Of a stretch of DNA of 11,925 nucleotides, positions 1-5,963 are shown piece by piece. Origin of the DNA: Chitinophagaceae bacterium (lineage in GTDB: Bacteria; Bacteroidota; Bacteroidia; Chitinophagales; Chitinophagaceae); NCBI GenBank assembly GCA_016719015.1, contig JADKAZ010000012.1:1-11925 (forward strand), in the 5' to 3' direction. The translations under genes and the position numbers were made by a program. The notes beneath the pieces are model-generated. The model did not search any database, was not told the DNA's origin, and saw only the letters and a list, made by a program, of their open reading frames with translations. How positions within the stretch are numbered: the stretch's first letter is position 1; every line of letters begins with the position of its first letter.

Positions 1-168
1 GGGCGTCATAATGCCTTGCCTCAAACCCCTGAAAAATGACGTAGGACGCTTGTCGGCAATCGCGCCTTGCTGTTTCGCGCGCTCGTAAGCTGCGAGAATC
101 TGCTGGCGCGTTGCATTGGCGGGAACGTTTCGGACGACTGTCCCGTCAGGCATCCTTACATCAGGCAT
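1..168 (-). CDS. N-terminal part of a virion/DNA-ejection-like protein, cut by the window edge
   Basis: An open frame starts at ATG (168-166) and runs 56 codons without a stop to the left edge, so only the N-terminus is visible. It reads MPDVRMPDGTVVRNVPANAT and continues with a helical segment containing QQILAAYERAKQQ. The pattern 'MPDGTVxxNVPxxxTxxQIxxxY' is one I recognise from the N-termini of large phage virion proteins in ejection clusters; that is family memory, not a search. The start lies one base after the stop of the 238-residue gene. A purine-rich GGGGGC upstream, partly inside that gene's last codons, is a plausible ribosome-binding site. Position at the end of the ejection block suggests a large internal virion or transglycosylase-type protein, but the functional domain is outside the window. 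Confidence 0.8.
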   Translation of the reverse strand, partial: MPDVRMPDGTVVRNVPANATRQQILAAYERAKQQGAIADKRPTSFFRGLRQGIMTP

Positions 169-169
169 T

Positions 170-886
170 TTATTGCCCCCAATGGTTGAAGTCGATGACC
201 GGAGCGGTTGTCTGCTTTTTGGGTGCCGTCTTGGCGCCCATATAGCGGTTATAGAGCGCCCGAAGCTGATTGATCTTGCTCTCGATCTTGGCGTCTGAAT
301 CACCCGCCTGCGGAATGAACGGCATAACCTTTTGCTGATACTCCGAAGCAGCATCGGCATCCTTGCCGCCCGGTGCAACGAATGGCTTGATAAAAGGCCC
401 CGTGCGCATCGCCGTGCTGTTGAAAACATCATTCGCGGAATTGACTGTTCGCCCAAAAATGCTCCCCGGCATAACTTCCGCCAAAACACCCCGCCCTGAC
501 GTGCCGCCGTTCCCACGGAAGTTCTGTTCGTATTGGCGCTGCAAATCATCAATCAGCGGGCCAAGCGGCGCCATTGTTTTGCGCTGGGCTGCCTGCTGCT
601 GCATGTATTCAGGCGTTATACCTTTTGCCGTGTTTTCCGCCGCCAGGGCATCGGCTTGGGCTTTGCGGATTAGAGCGGCTTGCGTTGCCGCCTTCGTGGC
701 ATTGTCGATCTGATCTCCGCGCGTCTGCACAACAGTGCGCCCCGTAGTCGCCGCCGTGTTTGCATTGCCCAGAATATCTCCCTTCACCTGCGCGGGAAGG
801 CGCGGATTGCGCGGGCCTACAGGCGTCACGGCGGGCCTGTCCGGGAGTTGGACCGGCCTTCCTTGAGGGTCTCTATACCATCCCAT
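170..886 (-). CDS. Hypothetical virion protein, probably DNA-ejection/internal head protein (238 aa)
   Basis: A 238-residue soluble protein with no signal peptide or membrane segment. The N-terminal third is proline-rich (MGWYRDPQGRPVQLPDRP). Residues about 45-125 are alanine/glutamine-rich and likely helical. The C-terminal part holds a conserved-looking block: a VNSANDVFNSTAMRTGPFIKPF stretch, then GDSDAKIESKINQLRALY near the end. I have seen similar blocks in alphaproteobacterial phage structural clusters but cannot name a function. The start is well supported: GGAGGT (897-892) sits five bases upstream of ATG. That ATG overlaps the stop of the M15-type gene by one base (TGATG). A role in DNA ejection is inferred only from position and composition. 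Confidence 0.85.
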   Translation of the reverse strand: MGWYRDPQGRPVQLPDRPAVTPVGPRNPRLPAQVKGDILGNANTAATTGRTVVQTRGDQIDNATKAATQAALIRKAQADALAAENTAKGITPEYMQQQAAQRKTMAPLGPLIDDLQRQYEQNFRGNGGTSGRGVLAEVMPGSIFGRTVNSANDVFNSTAMRTGPFIKPFVAPGGKDADAASEYQQKVMPFIPQAGDSDAKIESKINQLRALYNRYMGAKTAPKKQTTAPVIDFNHWGQ

Positions 887-1161
887 CAGTTACCTCCAAG
901 GCCGAGCGTTCCGCGCCGACCAAAATAAGGAACCTTGCCGTAGCCCGGCAGGGTAACGTGAACATGATTGCCTTCATCCAAATAGCGCGCGTTGGGGCCG
1001 AAATAGCCGCGCAACTGGCCAACCGATGCCCCGACATAATCCGCCGCGTCGCCGGTCAAGTGGTGACTGTTTTTGTCACCCTTTACCGCCGCATTGCCTT
1101 CCGGGGTCCGTCGCCCGCTTGTCATGCGTCCCGGCGCAAACCTTGGGTCAGCGAAAGCCAC
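886..1161 (-). CDS. M15-type zinc D,D-peptidase-like protein (91 aa)
   Basis: Predicted zinc peptidase of the M15/VanY-like (D-Ala-D-Ala carboxypeptidase or endopeptidase) fold, acting on peptidoglycan peptides. From the GTG at 1161 it has 91 residues. The zinc motif SxHxxGxAxD is present as SHHLTGDAAD, with H34 and D41 as ligands. The second motif ExxH occurs in DEGNHVHV, giving E63 as the general base and H66 or H68 as the third ligand. MTSGRRTPEGN (13-23) matches the family's usual 'TSGxRTxxxN' lead-in, and the protein ends with PYFGRRGT. At about 90 residues it is near-minimal for the fold, and no signal peptide is seen. It lies among ejection-type genes with no holin nearby, which suggests a virion-associated enzyme. 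An ATG at 1212 in the same frame would add 17 residues of poor character and lacks a ribosome-binding site. Confidence 0.85.
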   Translation of the reverse strand: MAFADPRFAPGRMTSGRRTPEGNAAVKGDKNSHHLTGDAADYVGASVGQLRGYFGPNARYLDEGNHVHVTLPGYGKVPYFGRRGTLGLGGN

Positions 1162-1738
1162 CCGACTGGATACCAGTCGGACCTCCAAGACCAAGCTGCC
1201 GCACTTCTTCATCTGTCATAGGTGTATAACCTTCCGGCGCATCAGTGCCGCCCGGGTCGACCTGATATTGGCCATCCGCACCGCTGATAAACTGTGGATG
1301 ATACATGGCCATAAACTTGGCGAATGTCATGCCTGGGTCTTGCTCGCGCGCGTATTCGTAGTTCAGTTGAAGCTGCGTCGGGTTCGGTCCCTTGGCCAAG
1401 CGCATCTGCGCAATCTGCATTTGTGTATCGAGTTGCGCCTGCCATTTACGTTCAGCATCGACTTGTTGCTGCAGTTCCAACATTGCGGGCATATAGGTGC
1501 CTCTTCCCCCGCCAGCCGTCTGCAATGCGTCCCCGATGATGCCGAGTATCTTCCAAGCCTTACCACCCTTGCCGAATGCCTTGGGCTTGATTGCGGGCGG
1601 CATGGCGGGTTCTTTGATCGGCCCCGCCTGCAATTCCGCTCGTCCAACAGGCCCGCGCATGTAAGGCGAGCCGAGCATGTCGCTTGCGCCGGGAATGTTG
1701 AGCGACGGGAAGCCGCCCCTTTGCTTGTTGTAGAACAC
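1148..1738 (-). CDS. Hypothetical virion protein, ejection-block (196 aa, GTG start)
   Basis: A 196-residue protein I cannot assign to a named family. It has a Pro/Gly-rich N-terminus (MFYNKQRGGFPSLNIPG), a short hydrophobic amphipathic stretch at about residues 55-68 (KAWKILGIIGDAL), and a glutamine-rich helix (about 80-115). A segment around LQLNYEYAREQDPGMTFAKF resembles the 'NYEYAxxQG' motif I recall from phage structural and ejection proteins. The tail is low-complexity (DPGGTDAPEGYTPMTDEE). The GTG start is fixed by a near-perfect ribosome-binding site seven bases upstream. Its last residues are read from the hairpin that precedes the M15-type gene, and the two genes overlap by 14 bases. 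The amphipathic segment and the location suggest a protein delivered with the DNA, but this is inference. Confidence 0.85.
   Translation of the reverse strand: MFYNKQRGGFPSLNIPGASDMLGSPYMRGPVGRAELQAGPIKEPAMPPAIKPKAFGKGGKAWKILGIIGDALQTAGGGRGTYMPAMLELQQQVDAERKWQAQLDTQMQIAQMRLAKGPNPTQLQLNYEYAREQDPGMTFAKFMAMYHPQFISGADGQYQVDPGGTDAPEGYTPMTDEEVRQLGLGGPTGIQSGGFR
1162..1186 (-). promoter_or_regulatory. Ribosome-binding site split from its GTG start by a perfect hairpin
   Basis: On the transcript, GGAGGT (1186-1181) is followed directly by an 8-bp perfect inverted repeat, CCGACTGG (1180-1173) and CCAGTCGG (1169-1162), with a three-base TAT loop. The GTG start of the M15-type gene follows at once (1161-1159). 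Linear distance from GGAGG to the start is too long for a normal site. If the stem folds, the two are brought close together. The element also encodes the C-terminal residues of the preceding gene. A translational role is inference. Confidence 0.45.
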
Positions 1739-1745
1739 TATACGG

Positions 1746-1752
1746 CCTCCTT
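1746..1752 (-). promoter_or_regulatory. Strong Shine-Dalgarno site fixing a GTG start
   Basis: AAGGAGG on the transcript (1752-1746), seven bases before the GTG at 1738-1736. It overlaps the TAA stop of the preceding 355-residue gene (TAAGGAGG). It is one of the best sites in the window and shows that the GTG is the true start of the 196-residue gene. Confidence 0.8.
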
Positions 1753-2818
1753 AACCACCCTGCATCGCGCCCATACCGGAGAAGATCGAACCAACCCCGC
1801 TGAGCACACCACCGATGCCGTTCGATTGCTTCTGGACCCCGCCGTTGAACAATGTGCCAAGGCCGCTCGTATAGGCGTTATATCCGGCATAGGGCAGTTG
1901 CGCCGCCGTTGTTGCCGCGTTCAGGATACCCGGCAAAGGCGCAAAGGATGCGTTGCCCTGATCAGCAACCGCGCCCGTTGTACTCAAGAGCGGGTTCAGC
2001 CCCATGTAAGCAGAGTTCGCAATACCGGGGATCATGCCCGCCGCCTGCATCGCCTGCCCGTAGGACGTGTTCCTGATGCCGCTGTCAGCCTGCGCGCTCG
2101 CAAGAAGATTGTTGTAGTTCGCCGCATTGTTTGCCGATTGCTGGCCCGAAAGCTGGCCCGCCGTCTGTGCGGCTTGATCCATGCGGCCCATCTGGTTGTT
2201 ATAGTCGCCCATGCGCGCGGCATTTTCAGCCGCCGACAATTCGCTTGTGAGATTGCCGACATGGGCTCCTGAGCCATAGCGCCCGCCTAATGAATACTGG
2301 CTGTTGACCTGGTTCGTTACATTCTGGCGCGTCTTGCCCAAAACAGCGTCAAGATAAGGGTTGCCGTTCAGATACTGCCCGCCGAGCACGTTTTGCGTGT
2401 AATTCTGCGCCGCACCAAGCGTCGGGTCCATACCGCCAGAATAAAGCCGCCGCAGAGCCGCCGGAAGGGCCATAGTCGCCGCATTCGGCCCGGCATAATC
2501 CGCCATAGCCATGCCGCCGGCATTGTTAACGGCGCCCGCCAAATCCTGCATGTTGTTGTAATTCGTGCCGAATGCGTTTTGAAGCTGCGGGACCATGCCG
2601 TTAAGCTGGCCCGCGTTCCCCCGTATCATCGCCCCGTTCGCTTCAAACGCGCTGTTCAGCCCCGGAATCATTCCCGAAACCTGTTGCGACAATTGGTTAA
2701 GCGCAGGCTGGTTTTGGTTGAACAGGTCTTGCCCCGTCTGGGCCGCGCTCACAGCAAACGGCTGCGCCCACTTTTGGGCCGATCCAGACGTTGATTTAGA
2801 CCCTCCTGAAACGCCCAT
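1751..2818 (-). CDS. Gly/Ala/Asn/Gln-rich virion protein, probable DNA-ejection protein (355 aa)
   Basis: A 355-residue protein of strongly biased composition (Gly, Ala, Asn, Gln, Ser; few charges). It starts MGVSGGSKSTSGSAQKWA, contains repeated 'QLSQQ/QLNG/QLQN' helices at 40-90, and has a central block GNPYLDAVLGKTRQNVTNQV followed by SLGGRYGSG, a pattern I recall from phage ejection-cluster proteins. The C-terminus (about 325-355) is glycine-rich and weakly hydrophobic (GIGGVLSGVGSIFSGMGAMQGG). There is no signal peptide. Start: AAGGAA a few bases before ATG, with the ATG overlapping the previous stop by one base (TAATG). Composition and place fit an internal virion or ejection protein. 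A tail-tip component is an alternative. Confidence 0.88.
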   Translation of the reverse strand: MGVSGGSKSTSGSAQKWAQPFAVSAAQTGQDLFNQNQPALNQLSQQVSGMIPGLNSAFEANGAMIRGNAGQLNGMVPQLQNAFGTNYNNMQDLAGAVNNAGGMAMADYAGPNAATMALPAALRRLYSGGMDPTLGAAQNYTQNVLGGQYLNGNPYLDAVLGKTRQNVTNQVNSQYSLGGRYGSGAHVGNLTSELSAAENAARMGDYNNQMGRMDQAAQTAGQLSGQQSANNAANYNNLLASAQADSGIRNTSYGQAMQAAGMIPGIANSAYMGLNPLLSTTGAVADQGNASFAPLPGILNAATTAAQLPYAGYNAYTSGLGTLFNGGVQKQSNGIGGVLSGVGSIFSGMGAMQGG

Positions 2819-3162
2819 TACAATTCCTTCCGCAATTCAACTTGATGCACTTCGTAATCCGGCAAAACCTTTGCCCAACCGCGCCGGGACGCAATCGACG
2901 CAATGACGCAGCCACGCTCGCGCCCATATTGCTCAGCCTTCGGTATCAAGACGCCTGTAATTTCATTTACGTCACCGACCGCAACCACCCCGTGAATTTC
3001 CCAAGCCCCGCTCGGATATTGCTTGAACTCGGTCAGGATGCAGCTCGTATCAGTCGCCATCACATCGACATCGCCCGTCGCAACCCGCGCATCTAACCAT
3101 GCAACCGGATACAATGCCTGATCCAGAACGCCCGCGATTGCCCCCCTGAACTTGATATACAC
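2818..3162 (-). CDS. GNAT-like virion-module protein (114 aa)
   Basis: A 114-residue protein, probably starting at GTG 3162-3160. The C-terminal half has the look of a GNAT (N-acetyltransferase-fold) core: a beta-strand segment GAWEIHGVVAVGDVNEITGVL, a helix PKAEQYGRERGCV, a strand VIASIASRRGW, then KVLPDYEVHQVELRKEL. The 'GRRGWxxxLxxYE' ending is one I associate with small GNAT-like proteins in podovirus structural clusters, including the T7 gp13-like internal virion group. No clear acetyl-CoA pyrophosphate loop (Q/RxxGxG/A) is visible, so catalysis is doubtful. No strong ribosome-binding site precedes the GTG, and the frame stays open further upstream, so the start is uncertain. Its stop overlaps the next ATG by one base. 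Confidence 0.8.
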   Translation of the reverse strand: MYIKFRGAIAGVLDQALYPVAWLDARVATGDVDVMATDTSCILTEFKQYPSGAWEIHGVVAVGDVNEITGVLIPKAEQYGRERGCVIASIASRRGWAKVLPDYEVHQVELRKEL

Positions 3163-3176
3163 CGGCCAGCCCGGCG

Positions 3177-3428
3177 CTAGACCAGCGTTAGGGATACGCT
3201 GCGCACCGTCCCATCGGTGCCCTTCAACTTGATTGTAACGGACGTGTTGCTTGTCGCCTCAACCACTAGATCGCCATTGCTTGCCGGTGTCACAGATGAC
3301 CCAGGAACGATTGTGAGGTTGCCCGGCACATAAAGATCGGGCCAAATCCGCGTTAATGGGTTCAATGCCGTCGCCGCCTTGCGCATCCACTCCTGGACCG
3401 ACGGCCATGATACCGGAATGCTACTCAT
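3177..3428 (-). CDS. Hypothetical small structural-module protein (83 aa)
   Basis: An 83-residue protein with an N-terminal segment including SWPSVQEWMRKAATALNPL, predicted helical, and a C-terminal beta-rich part. The C-terminal part includes SVTPASNGDLVVEATSNTS and ends KGTDGTVRSVSLTLV. The second half resembles small beta-sandwich segments I have seen in phage clusters next to nozzle or tail genes, but I cannot name a function. The ATG overlaps the stop of the nozzle gene by four bases (ATGA), so the two are probably translationally coupled. It could be a minor virion or tail-assembly protein. Confidence 0.82.
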   Translation of the reverse strand: MSSIPVSWPSVQEWMRKAATALNPLTRIWPDLYVPGNLTIVPGSSVTPASNGDLVVEATSNTSVTIKLKGTDGTVRSVSLTLV

Positions 3429-4831
3429 GCCCCGCCACCAGGTGCCAGATCAAGCGCCAACCCTTGGGCATAAGTCCAAGTCGCGCTTGTGGTCAGTGTC
3501 ACCTTCATCTGTATAAACCGGCCCGTCGCGCGGATTGGCATATATCCTTGCGTCGTTAGCGTTGTTGTCGATACCGTGGATTGCGAATCCCCCAGTCGCG
3601 CGCTGTAATCAACCGTAAGCGTCACGCCATCCGTTGCATCGCTATCAAGCCTCGCGCGCCTTATTCTCGCGTTCCGGCCCTTTTGAGGCTCGATCTTGGC
3701 AAACTGCAAAACACCCTCAAGCGTTGTCGCGCCGCCGAATGAATAAATAATCCTGTCTGTCTTCACGAATGTAATCATCGGGTCGCCGCCCGCAAAGATT
3801 GGGTCATCAAGCGAGTAAGGGATGCTATCCAGACCTGAAGGATATGCCGCGTCCAATGAATCCAGCGTCACGCCCGCCGACATGCCCGTAGCCACCCCGG
3901 CAAGGCCAGGAATATCCGCGTCAGTCCAGCGGTCCAATACCCAATTATATATCCATAGGCGGTCTGGCATCGACCAGACAACCAGCGCGCGGCGCGGATC
4001 AATCGTCGCGCGGATATTGTTCTGCACATCCGACCGCGAATATGTTGCCCAGAATGTATCGTCGATCTTGTTTTGGCCAATAGGCGTCAATTCACCATCA
4101 ACCACCGAATAGAAGCCGCGCCCCGAAAGGAAGAAAACCATACGCCCGAATTGCGCAACAGACCCCGGCGCTAGACAGCCAATTCCGCTTGAGATTTTAT
4201 CTCTCTGAAATATCAATGGCGTCCCGACATAGGTAAAACGGTGAATGCCGTTTTCCTGAAAAACCAAACCATATTCGCCCCCGGCAAGGCCCGTTATAGG
4301 CCCGCCGTCCGGCAATTGCTGGTCGTCGCTTTCCCCCGTGCCGCTTGTCCATCCTTCCGCGTTGTTGTTTTCAGACCAATAGACCGTTGATAGAGCCGCC
4401 GGGTCGCCAGCAAGAAAAACAAAATCACGAACAATCGAAACCATCGTCGAAGTCGGCGGGGTTCCACCTAAAACAGCCCCCGTCGATGAACTGATTGTGT
4501 ATTTTACAGGCGCTCCACCATTAACCCCGATTACAAACGCCCCGAACTGCGCAAATTGCCACGCCGCCGTGTAAGAACCCGCATATTCTGCAGACCATGC
4601 CCCGGATGAATAGGAATAAAGACCGCTGTTCGTGCCCGCCAGCATGATTGTTGTTCCGTCCAGATCGACGAACGATCCGCCACCTTTCCAATCAACGGAT
4701 AAAGCTGTTGTGATAGACGAAAGCCCCCGCAAAGGCCGATAACCATTCGGGGCGGCATAGACGTTGCGCGCGACAACGAGCCCGGCATGATTGACCGGAA
4801 CCAAATCTGGAAGCCAAGGCCCGAACTCCAT
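3425..4831 (-). CDS. Tail nozzle/hub-like beta-propeller protein (468 aa)
   Basis: A 468-residue beta-rich protein resembling the P22 gp10-like packaged-DNA stabilisation or nozzle proteins of short-tailed phages, which extend the portal-adaptor channel and hold DNA in the head. It begins MEFGPWLPDLVPVNHAGLVVARNVYAAPNGYRPL, a layout I recognise for this group. Repeated short strands follow with aromatic/Gly turns (GTNSGLYSYSSGAW, FLAGDPAALSTVYWSENN, GLVFQENGIHRFTYVG, VFFLSGRGFYSV, LWIYNWVLDRWTD), consistent with propeller blades. The C-terminal 80 residues form a beta domain ending GRFIQMKVTLTTSATWTYAQG. AGGA about eight bases before ATG is a modest ribosome-binding site. It directly follows the adaptor gene, the expected order. 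The exact molecular name is inferred. Confidence 0.85.
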   Translation of the reverse strand: MEFGPWLPDLVPVNHAGLVVARNVYAAPNGYRPLRGLSSITTALSVDWKGGGSFVDLDGTTIMLAGTNSGLYSYSSGAWSAEYAGSYTAAWQFAQFGAFVIGVNGGAPVKYTISSSTGAVLGGTPPTSTMVSIVRDFVFLAGDPAALSTVYWSENNNAEGWTSGTGESDDQQLPDGGPITGLAGGEYGLVFQENGIHRFTYVGTPLIFQRDKISSGIGCLAPGSVAQFGRMVFFLSGRGFYSVVDGELTPIGQNKIDDTFWATYSRSDVQNNIRATIDPRRALVVWSMPDRLWIYNWVLDRWTDADIPGLAGVATGMSAGVTLDSLDAAYPSGLDSIPYSLDDPIFAGGDPMITFVKTDRIIYSFGGATTLEGVLQFAKIEPQKGRNARIRRARLDSDATDGVTLTVDYSARLGDSQSTVSTTTLTTQGYMPIRATGRFIQMKVTLTTSATWTYAQGLALDLAPGGGA

Positions 4832-4840
4832 CCCGCAATC

Positions 4841-5452
4841 CTATGCGTAGCTATACGGATAGGCAACCAAGGGGCTGGCCCCATAGCGGCGCCTCTTGGC
4901 ATCAAGGCCCAACTCCGACAGCGATTCATCGAATGCGGCTTTCCACATGCCAACGCGCTCGTCGTTCACAATATACGCTTCCGACTGGACCAGAAGCCCA
5001 TAATAATAAACGTCAGGATATGAATCTATCAGCCAGTTGGTGAGGTCTGACGCCGAAAGCGCCGGAATTGTTTGCTGGTAGCGAATGATAATCGTGTCCG
5101 TGCTTGTGGCCTCAGGCTCCGGCCATAGCTTGATTGCCGCCCCCTGGATCGAATAGGCTACATATTTGCCCGTGCTTAGCCCGTAGAGCGTCCTTGCCGC
5201 GTCCGGGGTCATCTGCCTTAGCGACACGTCAGCCGTATCGTCGCGGGCCACATCGCGCACCCGCCAGCAATCAGTCGGTAACGTAGTGGACGCCGCAACC
5301 GGAATGATCGTAGCTTCAACCTCGCGCGATGGATGGTCCACCAGCCTGTTAAGTCTCGCCTCAACAAAGGGAAGAAGCGACGTCGCTTGCGCGGTCGTTA
5401 TTTGTTCCCCTAGAGTGTCAACCACTTGGGCAATCAGGCTCGTGAAGTCCAT
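4841..5452 (-). CDS. Phage head-tail adaptor protein (203 aa)
   Basis: A 203-residue protein resembling the adaptor (P22 gp4/SU10-type) proteins that bind beneath the portal ring and join head to nozzle. It begins MDFTSLIAQVVDTLG. A helix follows with SLLPFVEARLNRLVDHPSRE, then a beta segment (IIPVAASTTLPTDCWRVRDV). The most typical part is the helical end: LTNWLIDSYPDVYYYGLLVQ, SEAYIVNDERVGMWKAAFDE and SLSEL. The 'LxxxYPDxxxYGxLxxxxxYxxDxxRxxxWxxxFxxxL' layout is the family hallmark as I remember it. A strong GGGGCGGG lies just upstream of the ATG, and only ten bases separate it from the previous gene. Length is normal for the family. Confidence 0.9.
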   Translation of the reverse strand: MDFTSLIAQVVDTLGEQITTAQATSLLPFVEARLNRLVDHPSREVEATIIPVAASTTLPTDCWRVRDVARDDTADVSLRQMTPDAARTLYGLSTGKYVAYSIQGAAIKLWPEPEATSTDTIIIRYQQTIPALSASDLTNWLIDSYPDVYYYGLLVQSEAYIVNDERVGMWKAAFDESLSELGLDAKRRRYGASPLVAYPYSYA

Positions 5453-5462
5453 ATCCCGCCCC

Positions 5463-5789
5463 TTAAATGATTATGCGATTGCAGCCCGGCACAAGATACC
5501 GATAATCGCTGTCCATCAACTTGCGCGTTACCGCGTCGATATGGTCGGGGCTCCACATATCAACTCCCTCCTCAACAAGCCATTTCATGCCAACCGACGC
5601 GGGGATGTGCCCAACATGCCAAACCTCAGACCTCTTGTTTACGCCTTCGGCTTGCTTGTTTTCTTCAATGACTTGCCCGCCGCTGACGTCCTCATATTGG
5701 ATTTCAACTGTGCCTTCTTCATCCCCGAAGGCGCGCATGGACTTTTTAAGTCCATTCCAGCTTCCATCGTCAAGGATTTCCCAGCCCAT
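5463..5789 (-). CDS. Conserved-looking small phage protein (108 aa)
   Basis: A 108-residue protein with two parts. The N-terminal half includes TVEIQYEDVSGGQVIEENKQ; the C-terminal half includes SEVWHVGHIPASVGMKWL, then EEGVDMWSPDHIDAV and RKLMDSDYRYLVPG. I recognise this arrangement (ENK..., W..iasIP...kWl.e.G.D......a..rKL.D.DYrYL) from small proteins of unknown function beside capsid and adaptor genes in many podoviruses. That recognition supports the frame on both sides of the region shared with the upstream gene. The ATG at 5789-5787 has AAGG about ten bases upstream. Its first 50 or so codons overlap the preceding gene in another frame. A connector or head-accessory role is possible, but unproven. 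Confidence 0.85.
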   Translation of the reverse strand: MGWEILDDGSWNGLKKSMRAFGDEEGTVEIQYEDVSGGQVIEENKQAEGVNKRSEVWHVGHIPASVGMKWLVEEGVDMWSPDHIDAVTRKLMDSDYRYLVPGCNRIII

Positions 5790-5926
5790 TGAGCATGACC
5801 TTTCTCGATATGCTGCCGCGCCGCTTCAGCGTCTGCGGCTGTGAATACGGCGCCGGGCGCGAGATAACCGCCAAGCCCGTCGCATAAAGTGTCCGCCGCC
5901 GTTGCGGCCATCTGTAATTTTTCCAT
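5639..5926 (-). CDS. Hypothetical small head-region protein, overlapping the next gene (95 aa)
   Basis: A 95-residue protein. Residues 1-46 are unique sequence (MEKLQMAATAADTLCDG...), including a YLAPGAVFTAADAEAARQHIEKGHA segment typical of short phage head-region proteins. Residues from about 47 are read from bases that also encode the next gene, and this part turns strongly basic and Lys/Ser-rich, ending GKSLKKTSKPKA. No Shine-Dalgarno sequence is visible before the ATG at 5926; the terminator T-run and CGC sit right in front of it. An in-frame ATG at residue 6 is an alternative start. The function is unknown. Either the basic tail is real, or the ancestral stop lay further upstream and the tail is a by-product of lost termination. 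Confidence 0.6.
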   Translation of the reverse strand: MEKLQMAATAADTLCDGLGGYLAPGAVFTAADAEAARQHIEKGHAQWAGKSLTMEAGMDLKSPCAPSGMKKAQLKSNMRTSAAGKSLKKTSKPKA

Positions 5927-5929
5927 GCG

Positions 5930-5957
5930 AAAAGGGCCGGAGCGTTAACCCCGGCCC
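5930..5957 (-). terminator. Intrinsic terminator after the major capsid gene
   Basis: On the transcript, a GC-rich stem of nine pairs, with one G-U pair, is formed by 5957-5949 (GGGCCGGGG) and 5942-5934 (CTCCGGCCC) with a six-base loop. It is followed at once by TTTT (5933-5930). It begins six bases after the capsid stop codon and ends three bases before the next ATG. The T-run is short, so partial termination is likely, allowing read-through to the tail genes at a lower level. Confidence 0.75.
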
Positions 5958-5963
5958 AATCCC

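Noticed and set aside
1181..1203. A 23-base stretch matching 8777-8799 at 21 positions
   Set aside because: Both copies encode a similar QLGL(x)GG peptide inside unrelated genes with the same codon choice; most likely coincidence, with no flanking similarity to suggest a mobile or att repeat.
1073..2272. A 399-codon open frame on the plus strand
   Set aside because: It lies antisense to the 355- and 196-residue genes and part of the M15-type gene, which have good ribosome-binding sites and family-like motifs. Its translation is Arg/His/Leu/Cys-rich with no recognisable domain, as expected for an antisense shadow of GC-rich genes.
5286..5792. A 168-codon plus-strand frame across the adaptor gene and the small genes
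   Set aside because: It covers three convincing minus-strand genes, has no plausible ribosome-binding site noted and no recognisable motif.
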